NCBI GenBank assembly: GCA_017444245.1
Contig: JAFSXD010000102.1
Coordinates: forward strand, 1-36,703
Source of the DNA: Selenomonadaceae bacterium
GTDB taxonomy: Bacteria > Bacillota > Negativicutes > Selenomonadales > Selenomonadaceae
Direction: 5' to 3'
Length of the DNA stretch: 36,703 bases
Position numbers and translations under genes: made by a program. Under the pieces are notes generated by a model that ran no database searches, had not been told where the DNA came from, and was given only the letters and a program-made list of their open reading frames with translations. This document shows, in pieces, positions 1 through 7,265 of the stretch. Numbering within the stretch: the stretch's first letter is position 1; the number at the start of each line of letters is the position of its first letter.

Positions 1-546
<546 letters not shown>

Positions 547-569
547 TTTTAACAAGACAAAATGAGTCT

Positions 570-704
570 CCCGTTTCTGTAAGCGAGAGCAAAAAGCCTA
601 TATCGCGTGAGCGGGGGCGGAGCGAAACGGTATCCCCCACTCACAAGAAGTCAATCCACGCGATGTAGGCTTGTCGTGCTTCTGAAAATACCGACGGGGA
701 TTGA
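570..704 (+). ncRNA. Candidate structured RNA with nested stems and a pseudoknot
   Basis: Four nested helices can be drawn by eye. CCCGT (570-574) pairs with ACGGG (694-698). AAGC (581-584) can pair with GCTT (678-681). A 13-bp helix joins 594-606 and 660-672 with a single G-U pair. An 11-bp helix joins 607-617 and 634-644 with one C-A mismatch. In addition TCAATCC (651-657), unpaired inside the 13-bp helix, is fully complementary to GGATTGA (698-704) outside it, which would make a 7-bp pseudoknot. A T-rich run follows at 729-739. I do not recognise the family: it is not tmRNA, RNase P, 4.5S RNA or an obvious 6S RNA. It could be an independent small RNA or an elaborate enolase 3' UTR or terminator. 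Strand is assumed from the enolase direction. Confidence 0.5.
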
Positions 705-743
705 AATAAATCAGTTTTGGGGTGTGGCGTTTTTATTTTAGTT

Positions 744-764
744 GTTAGTCGTTAGGGGTTAGGG
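744..764. repeat. Heptamer tract, unit GTTAGGG
   Basis: Three 7-bp units: GTTAGTC, then GTTAGGG twice. It forms the left arm of the hairpin between the convergent enolase and aminotransferase genes. Confidence 0.6.
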
Positions 765-799
765 AAAAGTAATTCAGAAAAACTTTTCCCTAACCTCTA
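753..799. terminator. Long perfect hairpin at a convergent gene junction
   Basis: 757-770 is perfectly complementary to 782-795 (14 bp, 11-nt loop). Pairing continues outward for about four more pairs with one G-U. There is no clean U-tract on either side, so factor-independent termination is not assured. The position between converging genes suggests a bidirectional terminator or transcript-end stabiliser. Both arms are made of the GTTAGGG/CCCTAAC heptamers. Confidence 0.55.
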
Positions 800-820
800 T
801 TTACTACTTCCTACTCACTA
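788..820. repeat. Degenerate heptamer tract, CCCTAAC / TCCTACT type
   Basis: Four to five 7-bp words (CCCTAAC, CTCTATT, TACTACT, TCCTACT) running into the stop codon of the aminotransferase (TAG on the minus strand at 818-820). Confidence 0.45.
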
Positions 821-2103
821 AACTTTCGCCAAGACAAAATCAATCGCGTTAAGTACGTCGTCAACATTTTGCGCAGTGATGACAAGCGGCGGCTGAAATG
901 CCATGACGTTCCGCCCGACGCCACCTTTGCCGATGATGAATCCCATGTCTTTCAGCTCTTCCAAAACTTTGTCCAAAAGTTGCGGCGCAGGAGATTTATC
1001 CGCGTTGACAAATTCCGCGCCAATCATCAATCCGATTCCGCGCACGTCGCCAATCACGGAATATTTTTTTTGCAATTCGAGTAAACCATTTTTAAGTTGG
1101 TCGCCGCGTTCCTTCGCATTCGCCATGAGATTTTTTTCAGCGATGTAGTCAAGCACTGCCAGCCCCGCCGTCGAGGAAACGGGATTGCCGCCGAGTGTCG
1201 ACGCTCCTGCGCGGGTGTACGTGTCAGCAATTTCCGCCGTCGAGATAAACGCGCTAATCGGTTGCCCGTTGCCCAACGCCTTCGCCACGCTCATAATGTC
1301 AGGCACAACGTCAAAATTTTCAATCGCGAACATTTTTCCCGTTCGCGCAAATCCTGTTTGAACTTCGTCCGCGATAAGCAACGCGCCGTATTTTTTCAAA
1401 ATTTCTTTAACGCGCTTGAAATAATTTTTCGGCGGCACGACAATTCCCGCGTTGCCTTGAATCGGTTCAGCAATGAGCGCAGCAGGTTTTCCCGAAGTCG
1501 AAGTTTGAATGACCGTTTCAATTTTGTTGGCGCATTCCAAATCGCATTCGGGATATTTTTTTCCCAGCGGGCAACGGTAACAGTACGGATTCGGCGCGAA
1601 ATGTATTCCGCCGACAGGATTGGGATCCGTCCGCCACATTCCGATTCCCGTCAAGCTCATCGTCAACTTTGTCCGTCCATGCAAACTGTTTTGCAACGCG
1701 ATAAATTCTGAACTCTTCGTGTAAATCGTCGCCAAAAGCAATGAGCCTTCGTTTGCCTCCGTGCCCGTCGAACAGAAAAAACTTTTTTGCAAATTTCCAG
1801 GCGTGACTTCGGCTAAACGTTCGGCAAGGTTTACGAAATTTTCCGTGAGATAATGTTACAGACGTGTTGAAGATTTTGAATTTGCGCGATAATTTTTTCC
1901 GTGATGTACGGGTTGCAGTGCCCGCAATTAATGACGGAAACGCCGGCGTACATGTCCAAATATTTTTTCCCCGCGTCGTCGAAGAGATATTGCATTTGCC
2001 CGCGTACGAATTGCGGCGGCGAAAAATAAAAATGCCCTAAACATGGCATGATGAATTTTTTCTTCTTCTCTAAAATTCCTTGCGCTCCAATGTATTCACT
2101 CAA
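818..2103 (-). pseudogene. Class-III PLP aminotransferase, interrupted by one frameshift
   Basis: The gene encodes a fold-type I, class-III aminotransferase (relatives of AGXT2, 4-aminobutyrate and beta-alanine transaminases), which moves an amino group between an amine and a 2-oxo acid. The first ~85 codons (from 2103) contain HFYFSPPQFVRG and FDDAGKKYLDMYAGVSV. The rest (to 818) contains CSTGTEANEGS, the PLP-facing IADEVQTGFARTGK, the Schiff-base lysine in SVAKALGNG, and STLGGNPVSSTAGLAV. The halves are in different frames. At about 1850-1855 one T appears to be missing: restoring it turns the sequence into NIYLTENFVNLAERLAE and joins both halves into ~429 aa, a normal family length. The TTG start has AGGAGG seven to eight bases upstream. 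It is the last gene of the envelope array. The substrate cannot be told. The break may be a real mutation or a sequence error. Confidence 0.85.
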
Positions 2104-2121
2104 AATAAGTCCTCCTAAAAT

Positions 2122-3534
2122 TTATTGCTTGTAAGTGCTAACAACGTTACCGTCTTTGTCAACCACTTTTATCGGATCGAAATGCAATTTTCCGTCCAAA
2201 ATGCTAAACGCGTCGGTGGACAATTTGTAATTTCCCAAGTCAATATTCACGTCATAAAAACTTAAATCCTTGTACTCATTTTTAAATTTCCCCGACAAAC
2301 TTTTAAAAGCCAAAATGCTGTAACGTCCGTTGCCGGAAACAAAATCGCCGCTTGTAATTGTCTCGCGCGCGTTGCCCTTCGACTGTATCGTAATATTTAA
2401 ATCTACGTCGCAATGAAGACCTGAATTTGGCAGAGCAATATAGGCTTTCAACTTATCGCCGTGCCCGTAAATATTGTAATAGCGTGTGTCGATATTGTAA
2501 TCTCCATGCGCGTCCAATTTTCCGCCGTAAACATCCGCCGTTACGTTTTTGAAATCTACCAGTGCATTTTCGTAGTAAATACTTCCTGCAACATTTTTAA
2601 AATCAATTCCCGGCAAGTGCAACTCGTCCATTCTAACTGTTCCATTGCCGACGGGTTGAGTAATCGGACCTGTGAACCGCGCATATAAAGTCATTTTGTC
2701 ATGAAGATTTAATCCGAAGCCAAGTGACGACGGATCAACTTCCATAAATGAAATCAATAAATTGCATTGAGGAATTTCCGCTTTAAAATCGACGCCGCCG
2801 TTAATATCCATGCCGCGCCCTATCATAGTTCCGCCAAATGTCCCCGTGTGCAGTTTCAACGTCATTTCATTGCCTGTATCTATTTCCGTTTCAAAACTCA
2901 CGCCGCGCAGTAAATAATGCCTTTCTTTATACAGAACTTCAATTTGGCAGTCCTCCAGATTCAACGCCAAATTAAGCGGATGACCCTCGATCTCAAAATT
3001 TTTCCAGCCCTTTTCAATCTTCGACTGCTGCAAGCGTCGCCTGCGTTCGCCAATTTCTTTTAACTCCTCTTCGGTTTTGTTTGCGCGGCTAACTTTTTCT
3101 TCCCAATCGTCGCTGTCTTTTTTCATGCTGTCGTTAACTTTTCCAAAATCCTGCGAATGACGAATGAAGTCAACCTGCATGTTTTCATCAAGATGAACAG
3201 AAATGTTTGCGCCACGCAAAGATAATTTTTGTATCGTGGTCGACTTAAAATCATTTGTGATAACGTCCCACAGCCGAACTTTGAAACTTCCTTCAGGAAT
3301 TTCTAAAATAGTTCCGCCGCGCTCATCTTTCCACAACAAATTTTCAAAAACAACTTCGCCTTTCAAATTTGCTGAAATTTCTTCGACGGTAATATTTCCT
3401 TTCAACATGGTTTGTTCCTGCATAGCCGCGTTGAAAGTTTCAGTGGCACTTCGGCTTGCCATTTCCAGTATGACGACGCCGACTAAAATTATTATCGCGA
3501 AAAAAATTGCGGCGTACTTAAAAAACTTTCTCAT
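2122..3534 (-). CDS. AsmA/TamB-like membrane-anchored envelope protein
   Basis: 470 aa. An N-terminal membrane segment (about residues 7-26 of MRKFFKYAAIFFAIIILVG) is followed by a long beta-rich periplasmic body with the repeating amphipathic strands typical of AsmA-like/DUF3971 proteins, for example near GNGTVRMDELHLPG and the C-terminal DLGNYKLSTDAF. AsmA-like proteins are thought to bridge inner and outer membrane and carry phospholipid. A charged, probably helical insert lies around residues 145-175. The ATG at 3534 is preferred over an upstream in-frame start because AGGTG lies just before it. That start is six bases past the stop of the preceding ligase-like gene, so the two are probably coupled. 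The AsmA-like assignment is by pattern, not by a diagnostic motif. Confidence 0.65.
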   Translation of the reverse strand: MRKFFKYAAIFFAIIILVGVVILEMASRSATETFNAAMQEQTMLKGNITVEEISANLKGEVVFENLLWKDERGGTILEIPEGSFKVRLWDVITNDFKSTTIQKLSLRGANISVHLDENMQVDFIRHSQDFGKVNDSMKKDSDDWEEKVSRANKTEEELKEIGERRRRLQQSKIEKGWKNFEIEGHPLNLALNLEDCQIEVLYKERHYLLRGVSFETEIDTGNEMTLKLHTGTFGGTMIGRGMDINGGVDFKAEIPQCNLLISFMEVDPSSLGFGLNLHDKMTLYARFTGPITQPVGNGTVRMDELHLPGIDFKNVAGSIYYENALVDFKNVTADVYGGKLDAHGDYNIDTRYYNIYGHGDKLKAYIALPNSGLHCDVDLNITIQSKGNARETITSGDFVSGNGRYSILAFKSLSGKFKNEYKDLSFYDVNIDLGNYKLSTDAFSILDGKLHFDPIKVVDKDGNVVSTYKQ

Positions 3535-3539
3535 AAAAT

Positions 3540-4526
3540 TCACCTGTGCAAACTCGCCACGCACACGCCAAGCAAAAACCAGTAAGCCCGCATTGCGCTG
3601 TAATTTTCAAAAATAAAATCCGTAAACGAATAAATCATCAGCAACAGCGTGGAAAAAAATAAAATGCGCCCGTATAAATTTTCCGAACGCCTCTTCGCCC
3701 AAACTAAAATTGCGCCGAAAATTCCGCAGAATAAAATCAATCCGAAAATTCCCGTCTCCGCCCAAAATTGCAAGTACGTGTTGAATGCGTGATGAATGTG
3801 TAAATCTTGCGCTTCAGGTAAAATTTTATCCAGCTCTTCGTTAAAATTTCCCAGCCCGACGCCCATTATCGGATTATTTTTCACAATTTCAAATGACGCC
3901 GCCCAAATTATTTTTTGCGTCCGGAAAATCTCGTCCGTGCCGAAATATTCCACGTCTTTGAAGGCAAATTGAGTGTACAAAAATAAAAATGCCGCCAACG
4001 ATACGAGGAACGTCGCGCAAAAAAAAATTTTTTTTCTGAAGTCTTTTTCGTCAGTGAACAAAATAAAAAAAGTTGGAAGTAAAATTGCGTACAGAATTAA
4101 ATTTTGCAACGGCGCGTCGTTCAAAAAAGTTATCGGATTTTCAACGCCGGTGGCAAGCTGTCCGAAAATAAAAACGTCGTCAATCAGCAGAGAAACAGCC
4201 AGCGCGACAAAAAGTTTTTCTGAAATTTTTTGTTGGCGAATTATGGTAATCATCGGTATGAACAAAATCATGTTGTGGCTGAAAAAAAACCAGTAAACAT
4301 TGCTGTCGCTGTCCGAAACGAGATGCCCGCCGTACACCGAAGAAATTATCATCCACCACGCAAAAGCAGATATTGGCAACAAAAAATTTTTGTAACGCTT
4401 GATTAAATCCATGCCGTTATCGCGCCCAATAAAAAATTTCACCGCAACAATTACGAAAATAATTCTGATTATGTTGCGGCTCAATGGTTCTGAAATGCAG
4501 ACGCTCAACGCCAGCAGTATCAACAA
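3540..4526 (-). CDS. O-antigen ligase/polymerase family membrane protein (first of two)
   Basis: About 328 aa with around nine hydrophobic segments and the Wzy_C-type signature NPIMGVGLGNF followed by HHAFNTYLQFWAETG in a large periplasmic loop. The family either transfers O-antigen to lipid A-core (WaaL) or polymerises O-units (Wzy), and sequence alone does not separate these. The first TTG is at 4526, but there is no good ribosome site in front of it. The frame stays open upstream for another ~18 codons (IAKYIVRIENI...) with no ATG, GTG or TTG, so the true start is uncertain. The upstream region is a heptamer tract that also carries the end of the neighbouring ligase-like gene. Confidence 0.75.
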   Translation of the reverse strand: MLILLALSVCISEPLSRNIIRIIFVIVAVKFFIGRDNGMDLIKRYKNFLLPISAFAWWMIISSVYGGHLVSDSDSNVYWFFFSHNMILFIPMITIIRQQKISEKLFVALAVSLLIDDVFIFGQLATGVENPITFLNDAPLQNLILYAILLPTFFILFTDEKDFRKKIFFCATFLVSLAAFLFLYTQFAFKDVEYFGTDEIFRTQKIIWAASFEIVKNNPIMGVGLGNFNEELDKILPEAQDLHIHHAFNTYLQFWAETGIFGLILFCGIFGAILVWAKRRSENLYGRILFFSTLLLMIYSFTDFIFENYSAMRAYWFLLGVCVASLHR

Positions 4527-4575
4527 AATATTTTCAATTCGTACGATGTACTTTGCAATGCGTAACGGAAAAATT

Positions 4576-4624
4576 TTAATCCTTAATCCCTACTCCCTGC
4601 TTACTGCTTATTCTTCACTCTTCA
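4576..4624. repeat. Heptamer tract, units TTAATCC / CTGCTTA / TTCTTCA
   Basis: Seven 7-bp words: TTAATCC twice, CTACTCC, CTGCTTA twice, TTCTTCA, CTCTTCA. It overlaps the 3' end of the gene at 4608-5810. The last residues of that protein (KSEE) and its stop codon are written by the repeat. Confidence 0.75.
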
Positions 4625-5810
4625 CTAAAAATTTATTCGCCGCAATCAACGAGCCCGCCAGTATCCAAAATTCCCGCATCAATTTCACTTGATTCAAATT
4701 CGTATCCGTCAGCCCTTCCAAATGCAACGCGGCAAGAATCAACAGCAACGTCAACCCCGCGCTGAATTTCATGGAATCTTCGCGCTGATATTGCAAAAAA
4801 AATCTTCGGAACAAGTACGCGTACAAACCGACGAACGAAACCAGTCCGATTATTCCGCCCTCACTCAACACGAACAAAAAATTATTGTGCGGGTGCGTGT
4901 GTCCGCTCATCGTTTCATCAGGGCGTTCCTTTGCGTCGGGGGAAATATATTCTTCGTTGTAAAGTTTCTCAAACATTTTTTGCCCAATGCCGTGAATGGG
5001 ATAATCTTTGAAAATTTCAATCGCCGATTCCCACATCAAAACGCGTTCGGTGTTGCTCTGAAAATTTTTGTCCGTCAACGTTTCGATTCGCTCTTGAAGT
5101 TTTGGCGACATGTCCAACACGATTAAGAAAATGATGAACAACGCCGCGAAAAGTTTTGCCGTTCGCTTGCGATGTTTCTTTTCCAGCGCGACAAACAAAA
5201 AAATCACGGCGACAAACGACAGCCATGCGCCGCGCGTCATTGACAAACCTAAACACAAAACGCTAAGCAGTGTTGCAAAAATTCCTACGGAACGAAATTT
5301 TTCCGGCAAAAGTTTTTCTTCAACCATGAAAATTAAAATTGGTATTTGTATCAGCATTGACGACGCAAAAAATGTTGGCGAATACTCCAAGCCTTCCGCA
5401 CGCGGCGTTCCCTCGATGAAGTACTGGTAAATTCCCGCCGCGTCGTTCACCAAACTTGAAACCAGCGTCGCCAGCATCACCCCGCGCAGTTGATCTCTGT
5501 CCTTGACAAAAGTCATTGCGAACAGTAGCGGAAAAAATCTGTGCATTTCGCCGACGACTTCGCGTAAACTCGTGGCAATATTCACGGACGTTACCGCTAT
5601 GAAAATCTGCGCAACAAAATAAATTACAAGTACCTTTACCATTTCCGAATCGAACTGCGGAAATTTTTTTGTACGAGCATATTCGTAGATTATGAGCAGT
5701 GCGCCAACGGCTATGGCAATGGTCGCCAATGCCGTCGAAATTGTCGCGAACAGAGCGATTGATAAAATCACTCCGTACATTGCGCGATCCAACGAAAAAT
5801 TTTTCAGCAT
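4608..5810 (-). CDS. O-antigen ligase (WaaL/RfaL) family membrane protein
   Basis: 400 aa with about ten to twelve hydrophobic segments. It carries the family signature IHGIGQKMFEKLY, then HTHPHNNFLFVLSEGGIIG; the conserved periplasmic His and the arginine-bearing loop SMTRGAWLSF fit O-antigen ligases. The expected role is joining a polymer to lipid A-core at the periplasmic face of the inner membrane, or polymerising repeat units. The ATG at 5810 has only a weak purine stretch upstream (AAGTGATTG). It lies between lptA and a second ligase-like gene, so one of the pair may be the ligase and the other the polymerase. Its C-terminus runs into a heptamer tract. Confidence 0.82.
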   Translation of the reverse strand: MLKNFSLDRAMYGVILSIALFATISTALATIAIAVGALLIIYEYARTKKFPQFDSEMVKVLVIYFVAQIFIAVTSVNIATSLREVVGEMHRFFPLLFAMTFVKDRDQLRGVMLATLVSSLVNDAAGIYQYFIEGTPRAEGLEYSPTFFASSMLIQIPILIFMVEEKLLPEKFRSVGIFATLLSVLCLGLSMTRGAWLSFVAVIFLFVALEKKHRKRTAKLFAALFIIFLIVLDMSPKLQERIETLTDKNFQSNTERVLMWESAIEIFKDYPIHGIGQKMFEKLYNEEYISPDAKERPDETMSGHTHPHNNFLFVLSEGGIIGLVSFVGLYAYLFRRFFLQYQREDSMKFSAGLTLLLILAALHLEGLTDTNLNQVKLMREFWILAGSLIAANKFLVKSEE

Positions 5811-5826
5811 ACAATCACTTTTTTTT

Positions 5827-5854
5827 AAAGCTTGAAGCTTGAAGCTTAAAGCTA
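5827..5854. repeat. Heptamer tract, unit AAGCTTG/AAGCTTA
   Basis: Four 7-bp units (AAAGCTT, GAAGCTT twice, AAAGCTA) between lptA and the ligase gene. The lptA stop codon (5852-5854) is the last three bases of the tract. Confidence 0.8.
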
Positions 5855-6427
5855 TTTATCAGGGTCGGGAATTGTAATCTTTGGAATGTCAAACGTCTTG
5901 TCAAGTTGCAAAATTTTATTCTCCACGACGTTGTAACGTACGTGAGCATAATTTCCGTTTTCAATTTTCAAGCCGTCAGCAATGAGCAAATTTTTTTTCG
6001 CAACAACTTTCACGTCGCCGTAAAAATCTGCCTCCTTGCTGTCCCAATCAAAAGTTGCCGTCTTGGATTTTATAAAAACACTTTGCTTGCCTTCAAAATC
6101 AATTTTGCCGACAAGTTGCGCCTTGTGCGCCTGCCAATTCATATAAGCTTCGTCGCATTTCAAATTATAATTTTCGTGGCTGAATTTGACGTTGCCGAAC
6201 GCCCAACACCTTTGAGCAATGACATTGACGCGTGCTTCATTTGCGGTAACCGTCGACTTAAAACCTTTATTGTTAATCACGACGTGAACGTTATCTTTCA
6301 GGACGTAATGCCCCTTCATAACGTCAAAGTAAGTTTCGCCCGCCGTAATTTCAGGCATTTCCGCAAAACTTTGACAGGGGACAATCATCAGAGCAAACGT
6401 CACTACAAAAATTTTTAAGAGATTCAT
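5852..6427 (-). CDS. lptA: LptA/OstA-like periplasmic LPS-transport protein
   Basis: 191 aa. The signal peptide MNLLKIFVVTFALMIVPC ends with SFA before EMPEI. The body is a run of short beta-strand repeats of the OstA/LptA N-terminal domain type: GHYVLKDNVHVV, ANEARVNVIAQR, DEAYMNWQAHKAQLVG, KTATFDWDSKEADFYGDV. LptA forms the periplasmic bridge that carries LPS from LptBFGC to LptD. An upstream extension of the frame exists, but ATG at 6427 has AAGGAA in front and is followed by the signal peptide, so it is the start. It lies two bases after the cobK stop, with its ribosome site inside cobK. LptC and LptD are not in this window. An LptC-like role cannot be fully excluded. Confidence 0.8.
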   Translation of the reverse strand: MNLLKIFVVTFALMIVPCQSFAEMPEITAGETYFDVMKGHYVLKDNVHVVINNKGFKSTVTANEARVNVIAQRCWAFGNVKFSHENYNLKCDEAYMNWQAHKAQLVGKIDFEGKQSVFIKSKTATFDWDSKEADFYGDVKVVAKKNLLIADGLKIENGNYAHVRYNVVENKILQLDKTFDIPKITIPDPDK

Positions 6428-6429
6428 GG

Positions 6430-7209
6430 TTAAGTTTCCTTCTTTTGAATTGCCGAAGAGTTGACGAAATTTAAAACTTCGTTGAAATTCACGGCGACGT
6501 TCGGATAAAAAATTTTTGGACGATTGATAATTACAACGGGCAAGTTCAAAATTTTTGCGGCGTCCAATTTCGTATCCGCCCCGCCAACTTTGCCGCTGTT
6601 CTTCGTGACGATAACTTCTGCGCGGCAATGTTTAAACGTCTCCACATTCAATTCAACGCTGAACGGTCCTTGCATGGCGATAATTTGTTTCGGCGTCAAT
6701 CCGCAACTTTCGCACTCCGCCAAAACTTCAGCCGTCGGCAAAATTCTTACCGTCAAGTTGCAATTTTTCAGCGCGGGCGAAGTCAAAAATTTTTTCAAAT
6801 TACGGCTGCCGGTAGTGATGAAAATATTTTTGCCGAGTTCCGCCGCCTTCACTGCCGCCGATTCGTAGCTGTCAACTTTGAAAATATTTTCGTCGTCAAC
6901 TTCAACTTCGGCGCGTTCAAAACGTATGTATGGAATTTCCGCGCGGCGGCAAGCGTCGATTGCATTTTGCGAAACGTTCACGGCGTAAGGGTGGCTGGCG
7001 TCAACCAGAACGTCGAAATTTCCGCGCAGAAGTTTTGTAAATTCGTCGGCGTCCAATTTTTTTTCGCTGACGGTAATTCCTTCGTGTTGGGACAAAATTT
7101 TTTTTCCGTACTCACTGACAACTGACGCCGTCACAAAATTTCCGTGATTCATCAAAAATTCTGCGAGCTTGCGTCCGTCTTCAGTGCCCGCCACTAAAAA
7201 AATTTTCAC
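6430..7209 (-). CDS. cobK: Precorrin-6A (cobalt-precorrin-6A) reductase
   Basis: 259 aa. CobK/CbiJ reduces the macrocycle of (cobalt-)precorrin-6A with NAD(P)H in cobalamin synthesis. Family features are the N-terminal MKIFLVAGTEDGRKLAEFL, LVDASHPYAVNVSQNA, IPYIRFER, IFITTGSRNL, IIAMQGPFS, and the C-terminal VTKNSGKVGGADTK. Length is typical. The start is GTG at 7209 with AAAGG about eight bases upstream. It sits as a lone cobalamin gene between bamA and lptA, with only two bases to lptA, so it is co-transcribed with envelope genes. It is a confident family call, but its place is unexpected. Confidence 0.92.
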   Translation of the reverse strand: MKIFLVAGTEDGRKLAEFLMNHGNFVTASVVSEYGKKILSQHEGITVSEKKLDADEFTKLLRGNFDVLVDASHPYAVNVSQNAIDACRRAEIPYIRFERAEVEVDDENIFKVDSYESAAVKAAELGKNIFITTGSRNLKKFLTSPALKNCNLTVRILPTAEVLAECESCGLTPKQIIAMQGPFSVELNVETFKHCRAEVIVTKNSGKVGGADTKLDAAKILNLPVVIINRPKIFYPNVAVNFNEVLNFVNSSAIQKKET

Positions 7210-7231
7210 TTAGACAGCCTTTCACTAAACT

Positions 7232-7263
7232 ATCGATCCATCGATCTATCGATCCATCGATCT
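7232..7263. repeat. Octamer tract, ATCGATCC / ATCGATCT alternating
   Basis: Exactly four 8-bp units in the order CC, CT, CC, CT, so it is also two copies of a 16-bp repeat. It lies between the bamA stop and the cobK start and is rich in the palindrome ATCGAT. Confidence 0.85.
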
Positions 7264-7265
7264 AA

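Noticed and set aside
651-706. CRISPR-repeat-like words TCAATCCACGCG and GGGGATTGAAA
   Set aside because: Each occurs once, with no spacer periodicity and no cas genes. The two words are complementary to each other and are better explained as paired segments of the structured RNA.
570-740. 6S RNA or tmRNA
   Set aside because: There is no ANDxxALAA-type tag, no tRNA-like end and no recognisable 6S central-bubble sequence. The length would fit 6S, but the helix arrangement and pseudoknot do not clearly match.
1097-1711. 204-codon plus-strand frame opposite the aminotransferase
   Set aside because: It is Arg-rich, has no family resemblance and lies antisense to a gene with clear PLP-enzyme motifs. 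It is a shadow of that gene's codon bias.
5320-5814. 164-codon minus-strand frame inside the ligase gene
   Set aside because: It overlaps the N-terminal half of a clear membrane protein in another frame and has no motif of its own.
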